From: DATMAM01 sp035559995
GTDB taxonomy: Bacteria > Desulfobacterota > Binatia > UBA9968
Length of the DNA stretch: 64,000 bases
Assembly (NCBI GenBank): GCA_035559995.1
Contig: DATMAM010000055.1
Span: 1 to 64,000 of the forward strand
Direction: 5' to 3'
The notes beneath the pieces were generated by a model. That model did no database searches. It worked only from the letters and a program-made list of their open reading frames with translations, and had not been told where the DNA came from. Shown here piece by piece: positions 35,168 to 45,980 of the stretch. Numbering within the stretch: the stretch's first letter is position 1; every line of letters starts with the position of its first letter. A program made the translations under genes and the position numbers.

Positions 35168-35668
35168 CTACACTCGCTCGTACCGCAGGCGGCGCACTTT
35201 GTCCAGGTTGCTCCCTTCGATCCGGATCAGGCGCGTCGGTCCGGCCCGGCGCGGCGCGTGAAGATCCCCTTCGTTGTAGAGATGCGCCATGCCCGGCTTG
35301 AGCGTGTAGCTTCGCAGCCAGCGCACCTTGCCCGGCCTTTCGTCGCTGGCAGGCTCGACCAACTCCCAATCGCTCATCTCGGTTTCGCCGACGGCCTGAC
35401 CATAGATCGCCCAATAGGGACCGTGATCGTGGGGCTGGGTCTCTCGCGCGCCTTTGTAGACGTGGCCGAGAATGCAAAAGCCGAGTTCGGGATCTTCGTA
35501 GAGGACCTTGCGCTCCGGCGCATCATCGCCGAGATGCGCGGCGATAAACTCGTGATCTTGCAGCACCTCGCGCACGAGCGCGCAAACTTTCTCGCGCCCT
35601 TCTATGCCGGGCTCGGCTTTTAGAATGCGGCGGCATGCGCTGGCGAACTGCTCAAGCGTGTAGGCCAT
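35168..35668 (-). CDS. Cupin-fold protein, cysteine dioxygenase-like
   Basis: A 166-aa double-stranded beta-helix protein. The metal motif H-D-H-G (QPHDHGPYWAIYG) near residue 76, with a later glycine and histidine (AHLYNEGDLHAP) near 125-137, resembles predicted thiol dioxygenase-like cupins (COG5553). A full AAGGAGG site stands before ATG 35668. It may oxidise a small thiol, but the substrate is unknown. Confidence 0.7.
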   Translation of the reverse strand: MAYTLEQFASACRRILKAEPGIEGREKVCALVREVLQDHEFIAAHLGDDAPERKVLYEDPELGFCILGHVYKGARETQPHDHGPYWAIYGQAVGETEMSDWELVEPASDERPGKVRWLRSYTLKPGMAHLYNEGDLHAPRRAGPTRLIRIEGSNLDKVRRLRYERV

Positions 35669-35779
35669 GAGTTCCTCCTTGCCGGCGGCCAACGGGCCGG
35701 GGCGTCTGCGCAACGTTAAACGCAAACGATCTCGGGAGTCAATCCAATTTCGAACGGTTCAGGCGGGTAGGCGGGTCGT

Positions 35780-36943
35780 TTAGCCCTTTGTGCCCCTGAC
35801 GGTGATTGCGCTACGGATATTTTCTGCCTCGGAAACGCTGCGGGCGGCCTGTTCCGCGGCGGCCTTCTGTCGTTCGGTCGCCACCTGCCCTTTGAGAAAA
35901 ACCGTGTTGCCGATCAAGGAGACAGTTACGCCCTCGATCGCGCGATTTTGAATCGCCTGCTCGACCTCGTGTTCGATCCTCCTGCGCCGTATCTCCGCTG
36001 GGGAAGGTATTTCAACGCCCGCAGGAATCGCGATTTTCTGCATCGCCAGCTCGGCTTCGTGCTGCGCTCTTCTGCGCCGAAGCTCCGCCGGCGAAGGAAT
36101 CGTCACCCCGGGCGGGATCGCCCATTTCTCCGCCCTGCGCTCCGATTCTGGCGCCGCCTTTTTACGCTGCCCCTCCGCCGCAGGCGCCCGCGCGCCGCCC
36201 GGCGTTTTCAGGCTGATCTCGGTCCCGTTCTTGCCGGCCCTGCGATTGGCCGTGCTCAGGCTTCGCTCGCCGGCGCCGCCTCCCCCTATCTTTGCCGCTG
36301 GCGGCTCCTGATCGTCGGGCGCGGGCGGCTCGACGCGGGGCAAGCTTTCGTCGGGAGACGCAAGCGCCGATTTCGGCAGCGCTTCGGTTGAGAAAGACTT
36401 GTCCATAAATGGATTGGCCCCTGGGGGCGAAAGCGCAGGCGGAGACGAGCTCTCGCTTTCGGCTTGGACGCTCGGGTTCGAGGGCCTGCCGTCGTAGATC
36501 TCGCGCATCATAACGAGGCCCACAGCCAGGCCGGCAATGAATCCTCCGGCCGTAAGGATGCTCCCCACCCGCTTGCGCTTGCGTGCGCTTTCCCACTCCT
36601 CCTCGAACTGAAAGCTCTCCTCCGCGGGCTTGCGATCTTCGCCAGACGCAAACCACTCCGCGCCCGCCCAGCCGCAATCTGGATCGCTTCCCTCGAAACC
36701 CCGCTTTAACCCTTCGTTCTTCAATGTCTTGGGGTAAAACTCGAGGTCGGCTTGTGGCTCGTTGAATAGATCGACCTTCGCGCCGCAATTGGCGCACGCG
36801 CGCTCAGCGGGCTCGACAACCCTGCCGCACAAATCGCAGGTGCGAACCGATTCGCGTTCGCGAACTTCCAACTCGATGTCGTGCTCGGGACAGAGCCGAT
36901 CAGGCTCGCCGTAGGTTCGGCGGCATTTTGGACAGTACTTCAA
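35780..36943 (-). CDS. Zinc-ribbon membrane protein with BON domain
   Basis: About 387 aa from a TTG start at 36943 (LKYCPKCRRTYGEPDRLCPE), chosen because GAGGA lies six bases upstream. Two zinc ribbons (CPKC..CPEH and CDLC..CANC, residues 4-60) face the cytoplasm. One membrane helix lies near residue 140 (TAGGFIAGLAVGLVMM). A long disordered Pro/Ser-rich stretch follows. Then come two 31-residue repeats with IPSPAE[LI]RRRR..HE, and a C-terminal BON domain (VSLIGNTVFLKGQVATE). BON domains bind phospholipid. Role unknown. Confidence 0.7.
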   Translation of the reverse strand: MKYCPKCRRTYGEPDRLCPEHDIELEVRERESVRTCDLCGRVVEPAERACANCGAKVDLFNEPQADLEFYPKTLKNEGLKRGFEGSDPDCGWAGAEWFASGEDRKPAEESFQFEEEWESARKRKRVGSILTAGGFIAGLAVGLVMMREIYDGRPSNPSVQAESESSSPPALSPPGANPFMDKSFSTEALPKSALASPDESLPRVEPPAPDDQEPPAAKIGGGGAGERSLSTANRRAGKNGTEISLKTPGGARAPAAEGQRKKAAPESERRAEKWAIPPGVTIPSPAELRRRRAQHEAELAMQKIAIPAGVEIPSPAEIRRRRIEHEVEQAIQNRAIEGVTVSLIGNTVFLKGQVATERQKAAAEQAARSVSEAENIRSAITVRGTKG

Positions 36944-37301
36944 GGGTTCCTCGCACTCCTTTTTTTCCGGCGCTGCGAAACTTTTTCGCTCGCCACCTTG
37001 GCCTAGCGGCAACCGTACACAGAACGGCCTGAGCAGCCGCCCTCTTGAGAGAGAACGCAGCAAAGCTCATGCCACCAGCCGCACGCGCTAACGATTGAGA
37101 TTCCTGCGATTTTTCCCGCCAAAAAAATCAACTTCTTTTGCAATCGTAGGATTTTCCCTACTCCGCGGCGATAAATCGGCCGGCTTTGGCCGGTGGGAGC
37201 TTCTTTTAGCTGGATCGTCCAGGCGAGCTCCGCCGGTAGCGTCGCGTTGACAGCGCGATTCTCATTATAATACTGTCTCCCTACGGCAGTTTTAAAAACG
37301 C
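36944..37301. other. Divergent intergenic region
   Basis: About 358 bases between the zinc-ribbon/BON gene and the efflux operon. It contains a GC-rich hairpin near 37175-37195 and a promoter-like element just before the efflux gene. The upstream extension of the zinc-ribbon frame (to 37063) has no start signal and I do not call it coding. Confidence 0.5.
37247..37271 (+). promoter_or_regulatory. Candidate promoter for the EmrBA-type efflux operon
   Basis: Consensus TTGACA at 37247-37252 and consensus TATAAT at 37266-37271. The 13-base gap between them is much shorter than normal. Either the TATAAT works with another -35 or an activator, or the pair is a MerR-like distorted arrangement. Transcription would start about 25 bases before the gene at 37302. 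Confidence 0.35.
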
Positions 37302-38921
37302 ATGCTCGCCCTCAAGAAAATTTCCATCTCCGCACAAAGCCCGTCGTACAAATGGTGGCTGGGAATGGCGCTTGCGATCGGCTCCGCATCGGTCGGCTTT
37401 GCGGAGCGCATGATCGAGATCGCCATTCCCCAGATCATGCTGGCCATGAACGTGAGCCTGGATCGGGTCCAGTGGATCCGCACGGCGCCAGCGATTGTGC
37501 GAACCATCCTCGGCCCGCTGGTCGGGTGGCTGGCGGGGATTTTCGGCGCGCGGCAGCTCTACATCGTCAGTTTCATCCTCTACATCGTTTGCTCCGGCTT
37601 TGCCGGCGCGGCCTGGGGTCTCGGCGTCCTTATTTTCTTTCTTGCGCTCAAGAACGCCGGCGGCGGGCTGCGGCAGCCTCTGTCGATGTCGATGATGTAC
37701 CGCGCCTTTCCGCCCCAACAGCGCGGGCTGGCGATGGGCCTCTACCAGGCGAGCCACATGGTCGGCCCGCTGGTTGCGCCGCTCGTCGGCGGCTGGCTGG
37801 TGGAGACTTTCGGCTGGCGCTCGGTCTTTTACGTCAATATTCCGATCAACTTCATCTCTCTCATTCTGATCATGCTGGTCTTACCCAAGGACCTGGAAAA
37901 CGAAAAGCGCGCCTGGCCCGTTTCGATCGATTTGCTCGGTCTCGCCACGATGAGCCTCGGGCTCGGCGCGCTTCTCTGGGCGATCAATAACGGCATGATT
38001 TGGGGATGGGACTCCTCCTATATTGTGGGCCTGTTCGTCGCGGCGGCGATCTCTTTTATCGTTTTTGTCGCCAGCGAGTTCCGCGCGCGCTACCCGATCT
38101 TGGATGTGCGCGTGTTCGCCAACGCCTCCTTTAGCCTTTCTTTTTTGGCCCGGCTCTTGAACACCGCGATCTTTCAGAGCACGAATTTTATTTTCGGCAT
38201 CTTTCTACAGCGAGAGCTGCGCTTTTCGCCGTTGCAGGCGGGACAGCGCCTGGTGCCGATGGCCTTTACATCGGCGATCGGCGCCATTGGCTGGGGAATG
38301 CTTTCCGACAGGATCAGCATTCCTGTGGTCGTTGCCGTTTCGCTGTTGGCTTCTTCGGTAACGATGTATCTCTATTCGGAATTGGACGTGGGGGTGTCGC
38401 TCGCGTACATTATCCTCGTCACGGTTTTCCAGAGCCTGTTTCGCTCCGGAGCGCAAGCCACGATGACCACCATGGCCCTGGGAACGCTCCCCGCCGAGAA
38501 GGCTACTTTGGGCGCCGGCATGGACAGTCTCGCGCGCAATTTGGGGAACACGACCGGCATCCCGCTGATCGCGACCTATGTGACCCACCGCGAGCTCGTG
38601 CACCTCACGAAGCTGATGCGCGTGCAGACCGCCGAGCATGAAGGTCAAAGGGAGGCCCTCGCCGCCATGCAGAGCGCCTTTCAGCAGGCGGGCCAGCCCC
38701 TGGACGAGGCGACCGCGAGATCGCGGGCCGTGCTCAGAAATCGGCTGATCGAAAGGGCCGCAATCGAAGCGTATCACGATAGCTTCCGCCTCGCGGCGGT
38801 TGCCGGCCTTTTCATCATCCCCATGGTGCTTTTTATTCGCAGCATCTACCAGTTTGAGCCGGTCTCCGGCAGAAGGCCCGTTCGCGCGCGCAAGCGTGAG
38901 CCCGCGCGCGCGGCCGATTGA
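37302..38921 (+). CDS. DHA2-family drug efflux transporter (EmrB-like)
   Basis: A 539-aa MFS transporter with 14 predicted helices, the DHA2 number. Motifs include GWLAGIFGARQLYIV (motif A) and LYQASHMVGPLVAPLVGGWLVE (motif C). Such proteins export drugs and lipophilic anions with proton exchange and pair with a HlyD-type adaptor, here the next gene. It has an extended loop before the last helix (residues about 440-500). No TolC gene is nearby. Confidence 0.9.
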   Translation: MLALKKISISAQSPSYKWWLGMALAIGSASVGFAERMIEIAIPQIMLAMNVSLDRVQWIRTAPAIVRTILGPLVGWLAGIFGARQLYIVSFILYIVCSGFAGAAWGLGVLIFFLALKNAGGGLRQPLSMSMMYRAFPPQQRGLAMGLYQASHMVGPLVAPLVGGWLVETFGWRSVFYVNIPINFISLILIMLVLPKDLENEKRAWPVSIDLLGLATMSLGLGALLWAINNGMIWGWDSSYIVGLFVAAAISFIVFVASEFRARYPILDVRVFANASFSLSFLARLLNTAIFQSTNFIFGIFLQRELRFSPLQAGQRLVPMAFTSAIGAIGWGMLSDRISIPVVVAVSLLASSVTMYLYSELDVGVSLAYIILVTVFQSLFRSGAQATMTTMALGTLPAEKATLGAGMDSLARNLGNTTGIPLIATYVTHRELVHLTKLMRVQTAEHEGQREALAAMQSAFQQAGQPLDEATARSRAVLRNRLIERAAIEAYHDSFRLAAVAGLFIIPMVLFIRSIYQFEPVSGRRPVRARKREPARAAD

Positions 38922-38922
38922 G

Positions 38923-40320
38923 ATGGAAGACCATCAGGACGATATTGAAACGACCGCGTTTCAGCAAAAGCGCGGCACCTGGTTAACGAGCCGGCGCAAC
39001 ATCGTCGGCCTTTTGGCCTTCGGCGTGGGCTTGGGACTCGTTGGCGGCTACGCGATCAACTGGTGGATCACCGCGCTCAACACCGTATCGACCGACGATG
39101 CCCGCGTCACCGCCTCATACGCCACGATCAGCTCCGAGGTATCCGGCAAGATCGTCAAATTCCCCGCCGACGAGGGCGACGTGGTGAGAAAAGGCGATCT
39201 CCTGCTGGCCATCGAGCCGGAAGAATACCGAAACGCCCTCGATGAAGCGGTCGCGGAGTTGAATCGCGCGACGGCACAATACGAAGAGGGGCTGCTCCAG
39301 TTCAAAGCGATGGAGGCGGCGGTTCGGAGCGAGATCAGCCGGGCCGAAGCCTTGGTGGAAGCCGCGCGCGGCGTGCTCGAAGAGAAGGTGCGCATGCACG
39401 AGCTGGCAAAACACGTCGGACGCTCTCAAGTTGAACAAGCGGCGGCCGCTCTCAAAGTCGCCGAGGCCAACCTCGCGCGCGCCGAAGTCGATTTCAAAAA
39501 GACCGCGCTCGAGCTGGAGCGCGCGCGGGCCCTTTCGGCGAAGCACTTGATTGCAGCAAAGGAGCTCGACGACGCGCAAATGGCGCACGAGCGCGCGCAA
39601 GCGACCGTCGAGATGCGGCTGAGCGAGGTCGAGCAGCTCAAAGCCGAGCTGCGGCTCGCGCAGGTGTCCAAGCTCAACAATTTTCGCGACGACGCCAATT
39701 TAGCCGAAGTCCGCGCGAGAACGGCGAAGTCCGATATGCGCAAGGCCGAAGCGGATCTCGGTTTGAGCCGGGCGCGCCTTGCCGATCTGGAAGCCTTCAA
39801 AGCCCGCCTCGAGTCGCAGGCCTCGACGATCAATCAGCTCAAGCTCAAAGTCGCGACCCGACGCCGCCAGCTCGAGAGCACCGAGGTCACAAGCCCCGTA
39901 AACGGGGTCGTCGCGCGGCGGACCGCCAACATTGGCGACATCGTGCAGCGCGGGCAGCCGCTTCTCAAGATCATCATCGAAGATACGGTGGAAGTGCGCG
40001 CCAACGTGCGCGAGACGTACTTGAGGCACATTCGCGCGGGAAACCCGGTCGACATCTACGTCGATGCCTATCCCGATCGCGTTTTCACCGGCAAGGTCAA
40101 GCTGATCGGCGATGCCACGGATTCCGAGTTTGCGCTCTTTAAGCCCGGCGGTCCTTACACGAGGATCGAGCAGGTGATTCCGGTCGAGATCTCGCTCGAC
40201 GGCAACTCCAACAATCGCGACCTCAAACCGGGGATGAATGCCTGGGTTTACATCCGGCGAAACTCCGCCCTGGAGGCCGATACGGCCCGGCAGGAAGCGC
40301 GCAGCCCGGCTCGGCCTTAG
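38923..40320 (+). CDS. HlyD/EmrA-type membrane fusion protein
   Basis: About 465 aa with one N-terminal membrane helix (residues 27-48), a biotinyl-lipoyl-like half (SSEVSGKIVKFPADEGDVV), a long coiled-coil hairpin (about 100-310), the second lipoyl half (VTSPVNGVVARRTANIGDIV) and a beta-barrel. It starts one base after the EmrB-like stop. It would link the inner-membrane pump to an outer-membrane channel. The hairpin is rather long, at roughly 200 residues. Confidence 0.9.
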   Translation: MEDHQDDIETTAFQQKRGTWLTSRRNIVGLLAFGVGLGLVGGYAINWWITALNTVSTDDARVTASYATISSEVSGKIVKFPADEGDVVRKGDLLLAIEPEEYRNALDEAVAELNRATAQYEEGLLQFKAMEAAVRSEISRAEALVEAARGVLEEKVRMHELAKHVGRSQVEQAAAALKVAEANLARAEVDFKKTALELERARALSAKHLIAAKELDDAQMAHERAQATVEMRLSEVEQLKAELRLAQVSKLNNFRDDANLAEVRARTAKSDMRKAEADLGLSRARLADLEAFKARLESQASTINQLKLKVATRRRQLESTEVTSPVNGVVARRTANIGDIVQRGQPLLKIIIEDTVEVRANVRETYLRHIRAGNPVDIYVDAYPDRVFTGKVKLIGDATDSEFALFKPGGPYTRIEQVIPVEISLDGNSNNRDLKPGMNAWVYIRRNSALEADTARQEARSPARP

Positions 40321-40365
40321 CTTTGCTGCAGCAAAAATTCTCGCCGCTTAAATGGAGGGTCATCC

Positions 40366-41475
<1,110 letters not shown>

Positions 41476-41477
41476 CC

Positions 41478-42596
41478 GTGGACAAGCCAGGCGCGAAAAG
41501 ATCCTCCGTGACGCTGCTCGTCTTTTTGTTCCTGTGGTTGTCTCCGGCCGGCGCCGCCACCGGCCTTTCGGCGGAGTCAGGAAAAAAAGCCGCGGCGGCG
41601 CAAGGCTTCATCTTTGAAGAAAGCCGCGATGCGATCGTTGCCGAGGCCAGGCGAGAAGGCGCGCTTAGAATCCTCTATTCGTTCGAGCCCGAGACGATGA
41701 AGGCGTTCAAGGAAGGATTCGCCAAAAAATATCCTTTCATCGCTCTCGAGATGGAAGAGGTCGCCGGCCCCGACTCGGCGCAACGGTTTCTCATGGAAAT
41801 GCGCGCCGGGCGCGCGGCTCACTGGGACGTTGTGCACCTGAGCTCCGAGTTTTACAACGACTATTCAGCTTATCTCGAAAAAATCGATCTTCTCGGCATG
41901 GCGCGGGCGGGCGTGCTGCAAATCCAGCCGCCGATGATCCACCCCCGGCATCGCAACGCCCTGGCAGCCGCCACGATCTTGGGCGGTATCGCCTACAACA
42001 AAAACCTGCTGCCGCCGCATCAGGTGCCGAAGGCCTGGGAGGATCTATTGAAGCCCGAATACAAGGGTAAGAAGTTCCTCTCCGAGCTGAGATCGAACAC
42101 GCTGGCTGGGCTCATCCCGGCCCGGGGAAGGGAGTGGGTGTTGGACTACGCGCGAAAAATTGCCGCGCAGGATCCGATCTGGGTGCGCGGCGCGACGCGC
42201 TTTCTCGCCGCCGTGAACGCCGGCGAGTACGCGCTGCACTCCGCCGCTTACTATCACACGGTGATCCGGCTAAAGCAGAAGGGCGCCGAAAATTTAGAGG
42301 TGGTTCTGCCCGAGCCGGTTCCGGTTCGCCTCAACCAGCCCTACGGCATCGTCAAAGGCGCGAAGAATCGCAACGCCGCGATGCTTTTTCTCGAATACAT
42401 CTGCGGCGCGGAGGGGCAGCGCATCATCGACGATATCGAGCCGCAAAAATCGTCGATCTATTTTCCTGGAGCCAAGATCGCGCAGTTGCTGCGCGGTAAA
42501 AAGCTCTCCGTTGCCGACTGGGAACATTTCGACAAGATGGGCTCTTATACCGAAGAGATCTTCCGCGCCTTCGGCATGCCGCAGGCTAAAAGATAA
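41478..42596 (+). CDS. ABC-type extracellular solute-binding protein
   Basis: About 372 aa from GTG 41478, two bases after the frmA stop; a GTG at 41508 is the alternative. A signal peptide ends near residue 27. The fold is the family-1/6 iron(III)/thiamine/sulfate type (EARREGALRILYSFEPETMKAF near residue 53, TILGGIAYNKNLLP near 165). No permease or ATPase follows. It probably serves a transporter encoded elsewhere. The ligand is unknown. Confidence 0.8.
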   Translation: MDKPGAKRSSVTLLVFLFLWLSPAGAATGLSAESGKKAAAAQGFIFEESRDAIVAEARREGALRILYSFEPETMKAFKEGFAKKYPFIALEMEEVAGPDSAQRFLMEMRAGRAAHWDVVHLSSEFYNDYSAYLEKIDLLGMARAGVLQIQPPMIHPRHRNALAAATILGGIAYNKNLLPPHQVPKAWEDLLKPEYKGKKFLSELRSNTLAGLIPARGREWVLDYARKIAAQDPIWVRGATRFLAAVNAGEYALHSAAYYHTVIRLKQKGAENLEVVLPEPVPVRLNQPYGIVKGAKNRNAAMLFLEYICGAEGQRIIDDIEPQKSSIYFPGAKIAQLLRGKKLSVADWEHFDKMGSYTEEIFRAFGMPQAKR

Positions 42597-42665
42597 GAGT
42601 TTCGCCGCTCGCGTCTTAGGTTTCGCGCTTTCATGCGCGCGCGATTGCCCTCCGGTTTTGGCTCT

Positions 42666-44327
42666 TCACTTTTTGGTCCTTAATTCCTTTAACTCTTCCG
42701 GCAGCTGCGTTGCCGCATCCGTAAGCGCCGACCGAACCTGGCTGGCCGTCAGGCCGGCGCTCGTGCTCAGGTCCGCACCGCGCAGGTTTGCGCCGTCAAG
42801 CTTCGCGCCCCCTAGTCTGCTCCCTTGCAGCTGCGCTTCGGCAAGGTTTGCTTGCCGCAGGTCGGCTCCCGAGAGATCGGCGCCCTCGAGATTCGCGTTC
42901 TGCAGGTTGGCCTGTCGCAAGTTCGCCTCGGAGAGAAAGCACTGCCGCAGAACCGCCCAGCTGAGGTCAGCCTCGCGCAAGTCCGCTTGAAACAGGTAAG
43001 CTCCGGTAAGCTCGGCGGCTTTGAGATCCGCTCCGGCCATAAAGGCGCGGTAGCCGTCGGCAAAGCGCAGGTTGCGCGCGCGCAGCCGCGCCCGTTTGAC
43101 TTGCGCCATCTCGTCCTTGCCCTGTCCGGTCCAGTTGGCCGGTTTGAGCGACACTTCGACCTCGCGTAAATCCGCAAACGCGCTCAAGCCCAGACGGCGC
43201 AGCAGGCGCGGCGCCCAGACGCGGACATTGCGGAGCCTTAGCTCCGTCGACTGGCCCGAGTAAATCGCTTCTGCGAGCGGCGAGTCGGGATGAACGCCCT
43301 CGATGGCTCCGAAGGAAATCCAGTAAAGCGCGCCCGCAACTGCCAGAAAAAGCGCGCCCGATGCGGCGCGCGCGTAAGCGCGGCGCCGCCGCTCTCGCTT
43401 GGGCTGGTTGTTCCGCAGGGTTTCGGCCGCGAGCCTGTGAAAGAGGATTGCCGCGGCGAAAAATACCGCAAGCACGGTCACGTGCACCGTTGTGCCCATC
43501 CAATCGTGGCGCCGAAGATATCGACCCCAGAGAAAGAACATCGTCACCGGGCCTACCCACCAGGCGACGAAAATCGAGAGCGCAGTTTGAAGCCGGGAAA
43601 GCGGCGGGCGAAGCGACCGCAGGCGCGGCAGGTAGGAACATACAAGCCCGTTCAGCAGCCACGGATAGGCGACCTGATGCAGCGGCTTTCCATCGGGAAA
43701 GACCGCCGGCAAGCCAGCGAGCGCCTCCCACAGGCGTTGCAGGTTCAGATGCAGGTACAGGTAAAGAACCAGAAGCAAGATTGGCGCGGCGAGATAAAAC
43801 CCGACGATAGGAATGGGCGCGCCGATGATCGGGAGCGGCGAGGAGGCCGAATTGGTAAGCAGCGCCGCGTCCGTGGTCGAGGCCAGGGTCAGCCACACGT
43901 ACACGCACGCAAGGAGCAGCGAAAAAAGTAGCTTGCGGCCGTTGTCGGAAGATTCTTCGATGTTTCTCAGCGCTTCAAACCTGCCAACCTCGTCGGGAAT
44001 CCTCGCTCCCGCAAGGTCCGCCCCGGCCAGTTGTGCGGCGAGCAGCCGGCCAGCCTCGGCGAGATCGGCGTTGCGCAAGTCGGCGCCTCTCAGATCGGCG
44101 TCTTGCAGTTGGGCGCCGTGCAATTTGGCTTCGCGAAGCTCGGCGCCGCTCAGGTTGCTCTCGCTCAGGTTGGCGCCGCTCAGGTTGGCCCCGCGCAGCG
44201 ACGCTCTCTCGAAGTTTGCGCCGGAGAGATCTTTGCCGGAGAGGTCCGAGAATGGAGGAAGAACAATGCCGCGAAAATTACGCTCGCCGTTTCCGTAACG
44301 CCGCAGCAGCTCTTCCGCGTCATCCAT
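42666..44327 (-). CDS. Pentapeptide-repeat protein with a central membrane domain
   Basis: A 553-aa protein. Residues about 25-105 and about 435-535 are A(D/N)LXX pentapeptide repeats, each folding as a right-handed beta-helix. Between them lie about five to six membrane helices (about 130-340). The repeat coils therefore sit on both sides of a membrane bundle, unlike the usual single block. Pentapeptide proteins can mimic DNA or act as scaffolds. Here a membrane scaffold is likelier. Function unknown. Confidence 0.8.
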   Translation of the reverse strand: MDDAEELLRRYGNGERNFRGIVLPPFSDLSGKDLSGANFERASLRGANLSGANLSESNLSGAELREAKLHGAQLQDADLRGADLRNADLAEAGRLLAAQLAGADLAGARIPDEVGRFEALRNIEESSDNGRKLLFSLLLACVYVWLTLASTTDAALLTNSASSPLPIIGAPIPIVGFYLAAPILLLVLYLYLHLNLQRLWEALAGLPAVFPDGKPLHQVAYPWLLNGLVCSYLPRLRSLRPPLSRLQTALSIFVAWWVGPVTMFFLWGRYLRRHDWMGTTVHVTVLAVFFAAAILFHRLAAETLRNNQPKRERRRRAYARAASGALFLAVAGALYWISFGAIEGVHPDSPLAEAIYSGQSTELRLRNVRVWAPRLLRRLGLSAFADLREVEVSLKPANWTGQGKDEMAQVKRARLRARNLRFADGYRAFMAGADLKAAELTGAYLFQADLREADLSWAVLRQCFLSEANLRQANLQNANLEGADLSGADLRQANLAEAQLQGSRLGGAKLDGANLRGADLSTSAGLTASQVRSALTDAATQLPEELKELRTKK

Positions 44328-44421
44328 GCCAGAAATGGCGCAAGTGTAGGCAGCGCCGCTTTTGCTGTCAAGCGACGGCGGCTCATCGAACCGATCTCGA
44401 CCGAAAAGAGGTTAGCGAGAA

Positions 44422-44628
44422 TTAGCGGTTTTTCATTCGCCCCATCGTGGCTTGCAACTTTTTCACTTCCCCTTCAAGGAAGAGGTCGCGCACCCGATGG
44501 TAATCGAGATGGAGATCTAACAGGCTGGGCGGATAGAACTTCGTGCCGCAACGATGACAGACGGCCGCTCGCTTCGTCTCGTTGTGCACGCGAATCTCGG
44601 TAAGCACAGGGCCTGATGAAGTTTCCAA
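44422..44628 (-). CDS. Small protein with a C2H2 zinc finger
   Basis: A 68-aa protein from TTG 44628, placed there because GGGGAGGG lies six bases before it; the GTG at 44682 has none. Residues 24-44 read C-x2-C-x3-F-x5-L-x2-(L)H-x3-H: C24, C27, F31, H40, H44. This is the canonical C2H2 finger spacing (C-x2-C-x12-H-x3-H), rare in bacteria outside the Ros/MucR family, whose spacing differs. The tail is basic and helical. It could bind DNA or RNA. Confidence 0.65.
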   Translation of the reverse strand: METSSGPVLTEIRVHNETKRAAVCHRCGTKFYPPSLLDLHLDYHRVRDLFLEGEVKKLQATMGRMKNR

Positions 44629-44929
44629 TTTTTTCCCTCCCCACCAACGAGCTAGTGCACGGTCACGCAAGGAGCATGCCACGTCGTCCCCTTTGGCCTT
44701 AGAAGCATAACTCCAAATATTTCAAGCAATATTTGGACCCGGCAAACCCTTTTTACCACATCCTTGAGCCTAGCGTATGAACTTTTTACACCGGCCTAGA
44801 CATTTTTGTACGCGGCGACGGCCAGGGGAGCCGGATCCATGTCCCATGATGCCGTTCGATTGACGACCGCGGGGCCATCAAGCTAGTGTCTAGCGACCAG
44901 AACCTACAACGGTAAAGGAGCTTAAAGAG

Positions 44930-45907
44930 ATGAAGATTGCGGTGATCGATGACTATCAGAACGCCTTTCGCACGCTCAAGTGCTACCCCAGGCTTGCCGG
45001 ACACGAGGTGGTTGTCTACACGGATACCGAGAAGGATCCGGTTCGGCTCGCGGAGCGTCTCAAGGACGCCGAGGCGGTATTGTTGACGCAGCAGCGGTCG
45101 CGCTTCCCGCGCGAGCTGATCGAGCGCCTGCCCAAGCTCAGGTTTATCGCTCAAACCGGAGCGCATACGAGCCACATCGACCTTGCCGCGTGCACCGAGC
45201 GCGGAATACTCGTCTCGGGGCGTGGCGACGGGCGGCCGCACACCACAGCGGAACTCACCTGGGGATTGATTCTCGCCGCGCTGCGGCACATCCCCTACGA
45301 GGTCGAGCGACTGAAGCAAGGCTACTGGCAATCGACCATCGGCGTTGCCGTGCGCGGCAAGACGTTGGGCATCTACGCGCTCGGCAATATCGGCGGCATC
45401 GTCGCCCATATCGGCCGCGCGTTTGGCGCACGCGTGCTCTGCTGGGGCCGCGAAGGATCGCGCGCCCGCGCCAGCGAAGCCGGATACGAGTTTGCTGGCA
45501 GCCGCGAGGCTTTCTTTGCCGAATGCGACATCCTCTCGCTCCATCTCCCGCTCAACCCGCAAACGCGCGGGATCGTGACGCGCGCGGATCTGGCGCTCAT
45601 GAAACCCACCTCGCTTCTCGTCAACACGAGCCGCGCCGGGCTGATCGCCGAGGGGGCTCTGGTCGACGCGCTGAAAGCCGGGCGCCCCGGATTTGCGGCC
45701 GTGGACGTTTACGAAGACGAGCCGGTGATCGGCGCGGCGCATCCGCTTCTCCAAATGGACAACGTGGTATGCACGCCTCACCTGGGCTACGTAGAGCAAG
45801 AGACGTACGAAACTTACTACGGGCGGGCGGTGGACCATATCCTCGCGTACGCTGCCGGCAAGCCGATCAACGTCATCAACCCCGAAGCGCTCGCGCGCCG
45901 CTCTTGA
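44930..45907 (+). CDS. D-2-hydroxyacid dehydrogenase family protein
   Basis: A 325-aa NAD-dependent dehydrogenase related to phosphoglycerate dehydrogenase. The dinucleotide loop is IYALGNIGGIVA near residue 150. The catalytic trio is Arg in VNTSRAGLI, Glu in VYEDEPV and His in TPHLGYVE. AAGGAG precedes the ATG. The substrate is not visible. It stands alone upstream of the iron-sulfur cluster of genes. Confidence 0.88.
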   Translation: MKIAVIDDYQNAFRTLKCYPRLAGHEVVVYTDTEKDPVRLAERLKDAEAVLLTQQRSRFPRELIERLPKLRFIAQTGAHTSHIDLAACTERGILVSGRGDGRPHTTAELTWGLILAALRHIPYEVERLKQGYWQSTIGVAVRGKTLGIYALGNIGGIVAHIGRAFGARVLCWGREGSRARASEAGYEFAGSREAFFAECDILSLHLPLNPQTRGIVTRADLALMKPTSLLVNTSRAGLIAEGALVDALKAGRPGFAAVDVYEDEPVIGAAHPLLQMDNVVCTPHLGYVEQETYETYYGRAVDHILAYAAGKPINVINPEALARRS

Positions 45908-45980
45908 CCGCGACTTTGCGCCGGGCGTATAGTCGGCGGGAATTTCGCGCTTCGTTCCTGCCGAAAAGGAGGCCGTCTTT

